A DNA stretch of 64,000 nt. It comes from JANSWP01 sp041941305. GTDB lineage: Bacteria > Bacteroidota > Bacteroidia > Chitinophagales > Saprospiraceae. The notes below the pieces were generated by a model that had not been told where the DNA came from, did no database searches, and worked only from the letters and a program-made list of their open reading frames with translations. The stretch covers positions 4,004 to 68,003 of the forward strand of contig JBGTQJ010000051.1 of the NCBI GenBank assembly GCA_041941305.1, given 5' to 3'. Shown piece after piece: positions 16,666 to 25,379 of this stretch (position 1 is its first letter; each line of letters starts with the position of its first letter). A program made the translations under genes and the position numbers.

Positions 16666-17958
16666 ATGAAGCCATCAAACATTGAAAAGCCAGCTCAAAT
16701 GAAAATAGCAGCGAATGATCCTACCCGAAAAAGTTGGGTAGCCATACCCATCAATAGTGACTTTCCCCTTCAAAATTTGCCATTTGGAATTTTTAGAACA
16801 GATAGCAACCCATCGCCTAGAGTGTGTACCGCAATAGGGGACAATGTTGTGGATTTGGCAGTGATGAATTACCTGGCATTGTTTGATGATTTAGAAATTG
16901 AAAATGAGATTTTTAACAATCGATATTTGAATGACTTAATGGCTTTAGGCAAAAAAACTTGCCGTGCTTTGAGGGATCGGTTGGCAGATATTTTTGAAGA
17001 AGGAAATAATGAAGCTAAGGGGCTCGCATGGCATTTTATGCATCCAATGGATAAGGTGGAGCTGTTGATGCCAGTGAAAGTGGGTGACTATACTGATTTT
17101 TATTCTAGTATTGAGCATGCGACCAATGTAGGGACGATGTTTCGAGGTAAGGAAAATGCACTAATGCCCAATTGGCGGCATTTGCCTGTCGGCTATCATG
17201 GTCGTGCTTCTTCTATAGTGGTTTCAGGGACTCCAATTAAACGACCTCAGGGACAATACAAACCGCCAACTTCGGATGTACCAGTTTTTGGACCTACCCG
17301 ACTACTCGATTTCGAATTGGAAATGGCATTTGTCGTAGGAAAAGAAACGGAGATGGGAACATCGGTATCTACTGCCGAGGCAGAAGAATATATCTTTGGA
17401 ATGATGTTGTTCAATGATTGGTCTGCTAGAGATATTCAAGGTTGGGAATATGTACCTTTGGGACCATTCCTGGGCAAAAGCTTTGCTTCTACTGTTTCTC
17501 CATGGGTGGTTACCTTAGATGCTTTGGCACCTTTCAGAGTAGCTGGTCCAGAACAAGAACCAAAACCGCTACCATATTTGGAATCTAATGGTAACAATAA
17601 TTACGATATTCACTTAGAAGTGCAGATTCAGCCAGAAGGTGGAAACGCCCATACCGTTTGCGAGTCAAACACAAAATATTTGTATTGGAATATATTCCAG
17701 CAATTGGCACATCATACAGTGAATGGTTGCAATCTGAATGTAGGCGATATGGCTGCTTCTGGTACCATCAGTGGACCAAAACGAGAAAACTTCGGCTCAA
17801 TGCTTGAAATTACCTGGCGTGGCAGCCAGCCTGTACAAATGCCAGATGGAACTGAAAGAAAATTCATCAATGATGGAGATACTGTGATTATGAAAGGTTG
17901 GAGTGAGAAAGATGGCATTCGCATTGGCTTTGGAGAAGCAAGGGGGAAGATTTATTGA
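16666..17958 (+). CDS. fahA: Fumarylacetoacetase
   Basis: A 430-residue enzyme that hydrolyses 4-fumarylacetoacetate to fumarate and acetoacetate, the last step of tyrosine and phenylalanine degradation. It has the N-terminal SH3-like domain and the catalytic FAH domain: SSIEHATNVGTMFR (catalytic His region), LLDFELEMAFVVG (metal-binding Glu pair), FNDWSARDIQGWEYVPLG (metal Asp) and GKSFASTVSPWVV (active-site Lys). Length matches eukaryotic-type FAH. Several Met codons are possible; M1 at 16666 and M12 at 16699 are both acceptable. Other tyrosine-degradation genes are not nearby. Confidence 0.95.
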   Translation: MKPSNIEKPAQMKIAANDPTRKSWVAIPINSDFPLQNLPFGIFRTDSNPSPRVCTAIGDNVVDLAVMNYLALFDDLEIENEIFNNRYLNDLMALGKKTCRALRDRLADIFEEGNNEAKGLAWHFMHPMDKVELLMPVKVGDYTDFYSSIEHATNVGTMFRGKENALMPNWRHLPVGYHGRASSIVVSGTPIKRPQGQYKPPTSDVPVFGPTRLLDFELEMAFVVGKETEMGTSVSTAEAEEYIFGMMLFNDWSARDIQGWEYVPLGPFLGKSFASTVSPWVVTLDALAPFRVAGPEQEPKPLPYLESNGNNNYDIHLEVQIQPEGGNAHTVCESNTKYLYWNIFQQLAHHTVNGCNLNVGDMAASGTISGPKRENFGSMLEITWRGSQPVQMPDGTERKFINDGDTVIMKGWSEKDGIRIGFGEARGKIY

Positions 17959-18119
17959 TGCTACGATTCTGCGATTCTATTATACTACAATTCTATGGTT
18001 TGATGTTCTGATACTGTGAATTATCATAGAATTACGATAACAAAAGATTGCAACATCGTAGCATTACAACATTATAGCATTGTACCATCACAGAATTGCA
18101 GAATTAAAAAATCATAGAA
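17959..18119. repeat. Degenerate AT-rich repeat (TACGATTCTGCGATTC / GCATTACAACATTATAGC)
   Basis: 160 bp of short near-repeats in both senses (CTACGATTCTGCGATTCTA early, then CATAGAATTACGAT, ATCGTAGCATTACAACATTA, CAGAATTGCAGAATT), so parts can pair. It fills almost the whole gap between fahA and the methyltransferase gene. Confidence 0.65.
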
Positions 18120-18142
18120 TCAAAAAGTCCTATTTTTGCTGC

Positions 18143-18883
18143 ATGAAAAATACCCGAACAATACTTTCCATATTTGGTTTTTTGTTTTTGCTGGCTTGCG
18201 GAAATTCTGCTCCTTCTGAGACTCCACAAGAGCGGCCATCTTCTGATTCAACGAGCTCGGCTCAAAAACCATCCAAATCAGAATTGCTGGAACAACAGGA
18301 AGCAACCGACATTGCCGAATTGGTCAATGCCTATGATGCACCCGAGCGGAGTGATTGGCAAAATCCAAGCCTGGTGATCAATATGCTGGGTGATTTGTCT
18401 GATAAAACGGTTGCAGATATTGGTTTTGGTTCTGGATATTTTTCAAGAAGATTGGCACAGAAAGCCAAAAAAGTAATTGCTATTGAAGTAGATGAGAGAT
18501 GGATTCAGTATATGGATAGCGTAAAAGTTTTAGAATTATCTGAAGAATTTCAAAATCGTTTGGATATCCGGCTTGCGACCCCTGAGGATTCTAAATTGGA
18601 AGATGGCGAAGCTGATATTATTTTGATTGTCAATACCTATTGTTGGTTTTTGGATAGGGTCAATTATTTAAGCCACTTAAAAACCAAACTGGCTCCCAAT
18701 GGAAAAATTTTCATAGTTGATTTTAAGAAAAAACGACTCCCTCCAATTCAGGAAATTCCAGACGCAAGGTTTAGAGTTCCACTGTATCAGGTAGAAAATG
18801 AATTTTTACAAGCGGGATTTGCCAATATTGCAACCGATGATAAATCTCTTGATTATCAGTACATTGTAATGGGGTCAAATTAG
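18143..18883 (+). CDS. Lipoprotein with class I SAM-methyltransferase fold
   Basis: A 246-residue protein counted from ATG 18143. It begins with a lipoprotein signal peptide (FGFLFLLACG, Cys19) and a Ser/Pro-rich linker to residue 50. The rest is a class I methyltransferase fold: motif I VADIGFGSGYF (90-100), the acidic AIEVDERW strand, and LDIRLATPEDSKL as the later motif. An enzyme that needs cytoplasmic SAM is unexpected on an exported lipoprotein; either SAM is available, the fold binds something else, or the lipid anchor faces inward. The frame extends upstream to 18080 but only within repeat DNA. Confidence 0.75.
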   Translation: MKNTRTILSIFGFLFLLACGNSAPSETPQERPSSDSTSSAQKPSKSELLEQQEATDIAELVNAYDAPERSDWQNPSLVINMLGDLSDKTVADIGFGSGYFSRRLAQKAKKVIAIEVDERWIQYMDSVKVLELSEEFQNRLDIRLATPEDSKLEDGEADIILIVNTYCWFLDRVNYLSHLKTKLAPNGKIFIVDFKKKRLPPIQEIPDARFRVPLYQVENEFLQAGFANIATDDKSLDYQYIVMGSN

Positions 18884-18930
18884 GAGAAGCCGTAAAGTTA
18901 ACCTGAGGTTCGAGTTCAATTAATTTATTT

Positions 18931-19919
18931 TCAATAACTCTTAATCAAACCTGTATCATCCCCCAAAGAGACAGGCTGAATTTTGCATTTAAAAAATGGA
19001 TGGTATTTATACTCGTTATAGTCTGTGATGGATCTTTGTGCCATTTCAGAATACAATCTATTCAACTCTACCAATTCGTCATTTACATCTCCCTCCAGGT
19101 CTTTAATATTTAAGCCTAATTCTTTCGCTTTTTTAGAAGTAATTGGATAACCATGAGAAGGATACTCTGAGTTGAGGTGATTGCTTATCTGATTGACTAA
19201 GTCCGCATTGTCCATATGATAAGAGAGAATTTCTGTTGTCAATTTTATAGATAGTGAACTTGCCCTATCAACCGCGCCAAATACAAGCGGGTGTATGTAT
19301 TCATATAATTTTGAATAAGGGTTTTTATCATTTTCTGATTTCTCCGCATTCCATAATTTTAATACGCTATCCAGTTCATTTTGGTTGACGCTTACGAGGT
19401 CGCCATCTGTATCTACAGGCGAAAGGTCATGAGTTACAGAGGTATCAATTGCGGTTAAATAAGACAATGGACCCATTTTGATTTCCTCTGCACCAAGTGC
19501 CAACATAGTGGCAGATGAAGCGCAATTGATGGGTGCCAATACAATTATTTTTTTATAAATCTGTCTTAGTAAATGGATGATCCTTAAAGCAACTTTTCCC
19601 GAACCTCCACTGCTTTTTACAAATAAATACAACTTGTCAGATTTGACTTGTCTTTTCTTTTCAACAATTCGTTTAACACCACAAGGTCATTGATTGCCAT
19701 AGAACTATTGTAGGCTCCCCAATAGGCAATGACATCGCTTTGATACCTTTTTGAAATAGACTTTAATTTCCTCTGGGTTTCAGAAAATAAGACAGGAGGT
19801 TTGTTTATTGTAATTTCTTCGGGGAATATATTATCGAGACACCAGGTGGCAAAGTCTGAGACTGGATTACCTGGAAAGTTTAATCCACAACGATTACGAA
19901 AAAAGGTACGAGTTGGCAT
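18931..19919 (-). pseudogene. Frameshifted SDH/ClpP-like serine protease
   Basis: Two overlapping frames together make one protein of the serine dehydrogenase proteinase (SppA/ClpP-like, PF01972) type. The N-terminal part is frame 19919-19617, and the C-terminal part runs from about 19659 to 18931. The C-terminal part has VKSSGGSGKVALRII and the presumed active-site stretch NCASSATMLALGAEEI. They join across a -1 (or +2) shift in the A-rich stretch TTGAAAAGAAAAGAC near 19657-19671. The extreme N-terminus (first 15-20 residues) is antisense to a TPR remnant and is not native. A mutation, a sequencing error or programmed slippage are possible; no strong slippery heptamer is seen. Confidence 0.65.
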
Positions 19920-20143
19920 TAAAACTCATTGAACTGGATCCCAAAAGTGAAATTGCAAAATTTAGCGCTGCTCAGGCAGCAAGTAGTCTTAACATGTTCC
20001 AGGAAGCCGAAAGGATTTTCAGATCATTCGAAAGACCAGATGCCTCATATATTGAGAATCTTGGCTATGTGCACCATTTGCTTCCCTTGTTCAATTATCC
20101 CCCATTTCAGGAGTTTGTCAAACCTAGACAAGTGCCAGAATAA
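19814..20143 (+). pseudogene. C-terminal remnant of a TPR protein
   Basis: An open frame without an upstream start reads DYLESLIHNDYEKRYELALK and continues as a TPR-like segment (EIAKFSAAQAASSLNMFQEA), ending FVKPRQVPE before a stop. It looks like the tail of a TPR-containing protein whose 5' part is gone. Its start overlaps the 5' end of the broken protease on the other strand, so a rearrangement joined two gene fragments here. A hairpin follows at 20177. Confidence 0.5.
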
Positions 20144-20176
20144 TTGTTTTCATTTTTAAAAGCCTTTGGCTAGACG

Positions 20177-20207
20177 GCTTTGCTAAACTTCAAAAGTTTA
20201 GTAAAGC
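20177..20207. terminator. Hairpin, possible terminator
   Basis: GCTTTGCTAAACTT and AAGTTTAGTAAAGC form a 14-bp stem with one mismatch and a 3-nt loop. No T-run follows on the plus strand. Confidence 0.4.
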
Positions 20208-20428
20208 TAGAACCCACCATTAACTACTCACGAATTAAATTAATCGTAGCTCCTCTAAAAATTTGACTTTTCCCAGAACTTCACTCGAAGCAAGGACCAA
20301 TGCCTGGAAAATTGTCAATTCAAAAATTTCCTAGGTCTACTTTTATTCTCCCACCATTTTCAAAAAAGAAAACATCTTTCTTACCAAGTCGTCGTCAAAA
20401 GCTACATTTTCTAAAAAACTCAAAAGTC

Positions 20429-20974
20429 ATGTTCCACAAAAAGAAACGACGACTCGATGCCGCCGTCAATGCTGGCTCCATGGCAGATATTGCTTTTCTG
20501 CTACTTATCTTTTTTCTGGTTACCACAACAATTTTGAATGATCAGGGCATTTTGGTGATGTTACCTCCTTATTCAAATGAACCAATTCCACCCAAGCCTG
20601 AAGATTTAGTATTGACAGTAAAAATCAATGCTGCCAATGAATTGCTGGTCGAAAATGAACCAGGAGATTTGGCTACTTTAAGGGAACGAACCAAGTACCA
20701 CATCATGAATCCGGACAAAAAAGAGGGTTTACCAGAAAGACCAAGTCAGGCAATTGTCTCCCTTCAAAACGATCGAAGTACAGACTACCAAACCTACATC
20801 GGCGTCTACAATGAACTCAAGGCTGCCTACAATGAGTTGTGGGAGGAAGCCTCTGCCAAACTTTACGGAAGCCCATATGCAGTTTTACCAAAAGCCCAGC
20901 AGAAAGCCATCAGGAAGCAAATACCCTTGGTGATCTCTGAAGCAGAACCCACCGATTTCGCAAAAACCCGATAA
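20429..20974 (+). CDS. exbD: ExbD/TolR-family biopolymer transport protein
   Basis: A 181-residue protein from ATG 20429: a short basic cytoplasmic tail (FHKKKRR), one membrane helix (MADIAFLLLIFFLVTTTIL) with the conserved Asp of ExbD/TolR, and a long periplasmic domain. ExbD couples proton flow through ExbB to TonB or similar proteins. An upstream frame to 20300 adds an unlikely Phe/Lys-rich leader. A second exbD lies 70 bp downstream; no exbB, tonB or tolQ is present in the window, so the partner is encoded elsewhere. Confidence 0.87.
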   Translation: MFHKKKRRLDAAVNAGSMADIAFLLLIFFLVTTTILNDQGILVMLPPYSNEPIPPKPEDLVLTVKINAANELLVENEPGDLATLRERTKYHIMNPDKKEGLPERPSQAIVSLQNDRSTDYQTYIGVYNELKAAYNELWEEASAKLYGSPYAVLPKAQQKAIRKQIPLVISEAEPTDFAKTR

Positions 20975-20999
20975 ACTCTCCATCTATATTAACCTTCCT

Positions 21000-21030
21000 G
21001 AGCCGCCTGGTAGGGTGGCTCGGTTTATTT
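21000..21030 (+). terminator. Hairpin between the exbD genes
   Basis: GAGCCGCC pairs with GGTGGCTC (one mismatch) and is followed by GGTTTATTT. It might terminate part of the transcripts or set the ratio of the two ExbD proteins. Confidence 0.45.
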
Positions 21031-21044
21031 AAATCGATATCTCT

Positions 21045-21503
21045 ATGAAAACTTTAAAAAAACACAGCACAAATGAACGCCCTGTCATCAACACAGCATC
21101 ATTGCCGGACATCATCTTTATCCTATTGTTTTTCTTTATGGTGGTCATGGTGATGCGTAATTCTGAACTACTCCTGGAAGTGCAATTACCTAAAGCGACA
21201 GAATTGGATAAGCTGCAAAAGAAATCTTTGATCAACCATATTTACATCGGTAAACCAAAAGACAGGCGTTTTGGTGATGTCCCAAAAATTCAAATCAATG
21301 ATGCTTTTGTGTCAGTAGATGAAATTGGAGATGCTGCGCTCCATTTTTCCAATGGGGTTCCGGAATATTTAAAGCCTAAAGTCATTCATTCTTTGAAAGT
21401 GGATGAAGACGCCCATATGGGGATTGTGACTGATGTGAAACTGGAACTGAGGAAAGCCAACCAGTTGAAAGTGAATTATGCTGTGAATGAAAAGGAGTAT
21501 TGA
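21045..21503 (+). CDS. exbD: ExbD/TolR-family protein, second copy
   Basis: A 152-residue protein: basic N-terminus, a membrane helix (SLPDIIFILLFFFMVVMVM) with the conserved Asp, and a short periplasmic domain with a beta-sheet region (KIQINDAFVSVDEIGD, HMGIVTDVKLELRKAN). It is more typical in size than the first copy. Paired exbD genes are common in Bacteroidota energiser operons, usually with an ExbB/MotA-type channel that is missing here. The stop overlaps no neighbour; a convergent hydrolase ends 21 bp further on. Confidence 0.88.
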   Translation: MKTLKKHSTNERPVINTASLPDIIFILLFFFMVVMVMRNSELLLEVQLPKATELDKLQKKSLINHIYIGKPKDRRFGDVPKIQINDAFVSVDEIGDAALHFSNGVPEYLKPKVIHSLKVDEDAHMGIVTDVKLELRKANQLKVNYAVNEKEY

Positions 21504-21524
21504 GAAAGCCTATGGCTATCGGGG

Positions 21525-22532
21525 TTATTTTTTGGGTAATACGACTTCAAATTCTTTGACGGGGGTTTTATCTGTCCAATTGCCCAGGTTTCTTTGTTGC
21601 CGGGTATTGCCAAAGGCATATTCGCACCATTCACCGGTGGTGGAGCATTCCAGTAGGGCATCCAGGAATTTCCAATAGCCGTAAAAGTCAATGGCATCCA
21701 AACTGGACATATAAAGTGCCCGGCTTACTGTTCTGTTTCGGTGACCGGAGTCAAAATCTTTATCCAGACTGTAGGATTCATTGTGGTAGGCACTCAACTT
21801 TGGATTGCCATGTCCGTCGCGAGATTGTCTGACGAGATTTCGATATTTCACATTTGTAGCCTCTTCAAAAATTTGGACTCCCAACTCATCGCCTACTACG
21901 TAATCATCTTCACTCACGACTATTAGCATTTTGACATCAGCAGGCATATCTGCATAGCTTTTCAACCGTCCCATACTTACAAATCCGGTACCTGGAGCGC
22001 ATAGTAGCAAAACTTTTGGCTCGGGAATTTTATATTTTTCAAAATTGATAGCTAAATCTGTAGCTATTGCACCACCAAAAGAATGACCTACAATTGCCAA
22101 AGGCTCTACAATTGGTTTCACATGTTCCTCTTTTTTCAATTCTTCCAGTGCATCTTGAATAGCAATACTTACATTCTTTGCAAACATATTCGGCAAGGGG
22201 CTCAACAAATGCTCCTGATAGCGCGGAAACAAAACGATGTTGCCTTTTCTGACTAAATGCTTTATCCACTTGCCATATATCATTGGGTTCAATGCCCCGT
22301 AGCCATGTACAAAAACCACCAGCCTTGCTGAATCTGGTTGTGGCATTCTAGGCTCAAAGAGCCAATAACCGTCTGCTTTTTTCGCAAAATCCTGAAAGAA
22401 AATGGAATCGTGAACATATTCGGTTCCCCCTGGACCAGTAAGTGGTTGTTCAGGTGGAATTATGACTTCCTGTGCATGTGAAAAGATAGAGGTTAGTAGG
22501 AAAAGTAAAATTGCAAATTTCGTGAGATTCAT
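21525..22532 (-). CDS. Secreted alpha/beta hydrolase
   Basis: A 335-residue protein with a signal peptide ending SHAQ (residue 21). The alpha/beta hydrolase core has an HGYGA oxyanion loop (VVFVHGYGALNP) and the nucleophile elbow GHSFGG. A later VSEDDYVVGDE segment may supply the acid, and the histidine is probably in SRDGHGNPKLS or FDSGHRNRT. A dienelactone-hydrolase or platelet-activating-factor acetylhydrolase-like role is possible. It is single, convergent with exbD, and preceded by a long gap that holds a P1 element. Confidence 0.78.
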   Translation of the reverse strand: MNLTKFAILLFLLTSIFSHAQEVIIPPEQPLTGPGGTEYVHDSIFFQDFAKKADGYWLFEPRMPQPDSARLVVFVHGYGALNPMIYGKWIKHLVRKGNIVLFPRYQEHLLSPLPNMFAKNVSIAIQDALEELKKEEHVKPIVEPLAIVGHSFGGAIATDLAINFEKYKIPEPKVLLLCAPGTGFVSMGRLKSYADMPADVKMLIVVSEDDYVVGDELGVQIFEEATNVKYRNLVRQSRDGHGNPKLSAYHNESYSLDKDFDSGHRNRTVSRALYMSSLDAIDFYGYWKFLDALLECSTTGEWCEYAFGNTRQQRNLGNWTDKTPVKEFEVVLPKK

Positions 22533-22727
22533 TTAATGAGATTCTTATTATCCAAGTAGATCTAACAAGTTTATACTAAGAGTATGTCTAAAAAAAAGCA
22601 AGATAAATTTACCTATTTATGCTCGATTGAAAAAAAGAAAACCTGAAAGGTCATTGCTTAACGTGAATAAAAACATCCAATTCCTCAAATCGTTGCAAAT
22701 AGCCCACTTTTCAAACTTAAATAAACA

Positions 22728-22845
22728 CAACAAAATAACCTTATCATTTCGTCAAATAAGAGAAGACTGAATGTCTGATAAGACAAGAAGTTGAGCTTAA
22801 TTTAATGAAATCAAATGGATAAAGTTGTTTTTTAATCACTACTAA
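22728..22845. repeat. Palindromic element family P1, copy 2 (inverted)
   Basis: The reverse complement matches 62127-62244: TTAGTAGTGATTAAAAAAC, then ATTTGATTTCATTAAATTAA, GCTCAACTTC, TTATCAGAC, and a terminal arm ending in AAATAAGAG complement. The two ends are complementary (AACAACTTTATC region against GATAAGGTTATTTTGTTG). Located in the 406-bp gap between the divergent hydrolase and gpsA. The rest of that gap, 22533-22727, shows nothing I can name. Confidence 0.8.
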
Positions 22846-22872
22846 ATGTACATTTACGCCCCTTTTTTAATG

Positions 22873-22923
22873 AATAATGAAGGAATGAATAATTATTTCG
22901 TCATTATTTATTCCTTCATTATT
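22873..22923 (+). promoter_or_regulatory. Hairpin 15 nt upstream of the gpsA start
   Basis: AATAATGAAGGAATGAATAAT (22873-22893) pairs with 22903-22923 over 21 bp with one mismatch and a 9-nt loop. Its closeness to ATG 22939 means it could affect ribosome access. It may also be just another degenerate fold-back repeat (unit ATTCATT). Confidence 0.5.
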
Positions 22924-22938
22924 CACTATTCATTAAAA

Positions 22939-23970
22939 ATGGTCGGTGTCATTGGAGTTGGAAGTTTCGGTACAGCAATTGCCAATTTGTTGGCCTACAA
23001 TACGGATGTGATTTTGTATAGCCGCAAGCCCCAATTGATTGATGCCATCAATACCCACCATTTTCATCCCGATTTAAAGGTCAAAGTAGCTGAAAACGTA
23101 GTATTGACCGGGAGTTTAGAAGAAGTCGCAGAAAAATGCACTTTGATATTTCCCGTTGTACCTTCCGAAAATTTTCGGGCAATGATGCAGGACTTGTCAC
23201 CTTTTCTGCGTCCGTATCACATGATCATACATGGAACAAAAGGATTTGATTTGAAGGGTTTAACGGATGAAGACCTGCAAAATGGAAGAGTTACCAGAGC
23301 CAATTTTTGCACCATGAGTGAGATCATTCGACAAGAAAGTGTGGTCGTTCGGGTGGGTTGTCTTTCAGGACCCAATTTGGCAAATGAGATTTTTGATGGA
23401 CAGCCTACTGCAACGGTTATTGGCAGCAAGTTCGATGAAGTCATTCAAGCAGGAATGAAGGTGTTGAACAGCAAACATTTTCAGGTATTTGGAACCCATG
23501 AGATTTTGGGCGCTGAATTGGCTGGAGCACTAAAAAACATGATTGCCATTGGTTCAGGAATTTTGAGGGGATTGGGTATGGGGAAAAATATTCAGGCATT
23601 GCTGGTGACCAGAGGGTTGATGGAAATGATCAATTTTGGAAAAGCCCTGGGTACTTCTCCCAAAGCATTTGTAGGTACTGCGGGTATCGGTGATTTGGTA
23701 TGTACCAGTACCAGTGAAAAAAGCCGAAATTTTACATTTGGAAAACGTTTGGGACAGGGCGAAAAAGTAGATGAAATAAAAGCTTCTATGCCCGAATTGG
23801 CAGAAGGAGTCCGAACCATTAAAATCGCCAAACACCTGGCAGATCATTATGGTTTACATGTCCCAATTACCCAAATGCTTTATAGAGTGGTCTATGAAGG
23901 ATACGACATTAGCAAAGGCATTGAGTTTTTGATGCGTTACCCCTATTATGTAGATGTGGATTTTTTATAA
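22939..23970 (+). CDS. gpsA: Glycerol-3-phosphate dehydrogenase [NAD(P)+]
   Basis: A 343-residue cytosolic enzyme that reduces dihydroxyacetone phosphate to sn-glycerol 3-phosphate for phospholipid synthesis. The Rossmann motif GVIGVGSFGTAIA is at residues 3-15 from ATG 22939. The catalytic Lys lies in IIHGTKGFD and in GAELAGALKNMIAIG, and substrate-binding GKNIQALLVTRGL follows. The frame extends upstream to 22846 only through repeat DNA, so 22939 is preferred. It is preceded by a P1 element and a hairpin. Confidence 0.94.
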   Translation: MVGVIGVGSFGTAIANLLAYNTDVILYSRKPQLIDAINTHHFHPDLKVKVAENVVLTGSLEEVAEKCTLIFPVVPSENFRAMMQDLSPFLRPYHMIIHGTKGFDLKGLTDEDLQNGRVTRANFCTMSEIIRQESVVVRVGCLSGPNLANEIFDGQPTATVIGSKFDEVIQAGMKVLNSKHFQVFGTHEILGAELAGALKNMIAIGSGILRGLGMGKNIQALLVTRGLMEMINFGKALGTSPKAFVGTAGIGDLVCTSTSEKSRNFTFGKRLGQGEKVDEIKASMPELAEGVRTIKIAKHLADHYGLHVPITQMLYRVVYEGYDISKGIEFLMRYPYYVDVDFL

Positions 23971-24052
23971 TTTGTGTGTTTAAGTTTTGAACTTATCAAG
24001 TCTTTATACTTATTTTAATCTTTTAGTTTCATTTGAAGTAGCACTTGTATTT

Positions 24053-24070
24053 AAACTTGAACTTGAACTT
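24053..24070. repeat. TTGAAC triplet repeat
   Basis: Three units of AACTTG directly before the DUF3667 start codon. Same unit as 1754-1847. Confidence 0.5.
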
Positions 24071-24074
24071 TCCA

Positions 24075-25136
24075 ATGAGTCTACGTCCAAAATTTGATCT
24101 TGAAAATTGTCCAAACTGTGAATTTCCATTACCGGAAGCAGCACATTATTGCCCCGCTTGTGGGCAAAGGAGAACAGATGGACGCATTACTTTTCGAGAG
24201 ATGATGACGGAATTTGCCGATGCGCTATTTAATCTGGATTCTCGCCTGTTCAACACCATTTTTGCATTGTTTATTCCCGGCAAATTGACGAATGAATATT
24301 TTTTAGGGAAACACAAACGCTACCTGCATCCCTTGCGAATTTTTCTATTTATGACCATTGGTTTAATCGCCGCAGCTACTTTTGGAATAGGAGATCCTGA
24401 TTTTATGGGTATTGGTGATGAAATCAATCGTAAACGAGCCCAACACGATGAATATACTTTGATGATGGAAGTGGATTCGAGTATTGAGTTGACGGCAAAG
24501 GAATTTCCATCCAGGGAAGTGCGTACTGCAATGGATTCTTTGAAAAAAGATTTATTTACCGGACGAAGACTGAAATCCTCCCGAGATAGTCTTGACCTGG
24601 CAAGAAGTTTTAATTTCACTGGCTTTGAAAGGTTGATGATAGCCTGGACGGATTTGGATAACCTTTCCCCGGATTCCATTTTGACCAAATATGGAATTAC
24701 CTCCACAAAAAACCGTTTATTGGTTGGACAACAAATTCGATTGGCGACTAAAGGGCAAAATTTTGGATTTTACCTGATTGGAAATGGCTCCTGGATGGTA
24801 TTTTTTATGATGCCATTCCTTGCGTTGTTTTTAAAACTCCTCTATTATCGACGCGGCTATTATTATGTCGAGCATATTATTTTTTCATTTCATACACACA
24901 GTTTTGCTTTTCTATTATACATCATTATGATACTATTTGGAGGATATGCTCCAGGTTGGATAATTGGAGGAGGCTTTGTCGTGTTGATTATCTACCTATA
25001 TATCGCTATGCTCAAAGTTTATAAACAGGGGAAAATCAAAACTTTTATCAAATACATCTTAATTAATACCTTGTATATTTTAGTCTTATCTATGGCTGTA
25101 GCATGTACGGCCTTGTTGAGTTTTGCTTTGTTCTGA
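24075..25136 (+). CDS. DUF3667 membrane protein
   Basis: A 353-residue protein with an N-terminal zinc ribbon (CPNC, then CPACGQRR, residues 11-33) followed by the DUF3667 core (REMMTEFADALFNLDSRLFNTI, LFIPGKLTNEYFLGKHKRYLHPLRIFLFMT). Four or five membrane helices follow, at about 90-108, 245-265, 280-300 and 325-350. The family is common in Bacteroidota, with no established function. Start is ATG 24075. An octamer repeat lies downstream. Confidence 0.85.
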   Translation: MSLRPKFDLENCPNCEFPLPEAAHYCPACGQRRTDGRITFREMMTEFADALFNLDSRLFNTIFALFIPGKLTNEYFLGKHKRYLHPLRIFLFMTIGLIAAATFGIGDPDFMGIGDEINRKRAQHDEYTLMMEVDSSIELTAKEFPSREVRTAMDSLKKDLFTGRRLKSSRDSLDLARSFNFTGFERLMIAWTDLDNLSPDSILTKYGITSTKNRLLVGQQIRLATKGQNFGFYLIGNGSWMVFFMMPFLALFLKLLYYRRGYYYVEHIIFSFHTHSFAFLLYIIMILFGGYAPGWIIGGGFVVLIIYLYIAMLKVYKQGKIKTFIKYILINTLYILVLSMAVACTALLSFALF

Positions 25137-25154
25137 ACTATAAGATACTTTCTA

Positions 25155-25241
25155 ATTCTCAAATTCTCAAATTCTCAAATTCTCAAATTCTCAAATTCTC
25201 AAATTCTCAAATTCTCAAATTCTCAAATTCTCAAATTCTCA
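25155..25241. repeat. Octamer tandem repeat ATTCTCAA, about 11 copies
   Basis: Near-perfect array of the 8-mer ATTCTCAA, ending with an imperfect copy. It is 140 bp upstream of the histidine kinase. The unit length is not a multiple of three, so copy-number change would alter promoter spacing, not a reading frame. Confidence 0.9.
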
Positions 25242-25379
25242 CACGCTTTAACCTCAAGCCAGAAAAGACTTTTTTGAATTTCTTTCCACCTTTGCGGAAG
25301 AAATAACCTGGAAGGAATTAAAGTATTATTTTTACAAAAAGAATTGTGTTTACAATCCGCTTACAAACGAAAATTACAC

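Noticed and set aside
18900..18930. tRNA-like TTCGA word after the methyltransferase gene
   Set aside because: No acceptor stem or cloverleaf around it; no tRNA was found anywhere in the window.
19657..19671. Programmed -1 frameshift in the protease gene
   Set aside because: The A-rich stretch lacks a standard slippery heptamer, and the gene's 5' end is already damaged; mutation is the simpler reading.
25155..25241. CRISPR array
   Set aside because: Octamer units are directly abutting with no spacers and no cas genes nearby.
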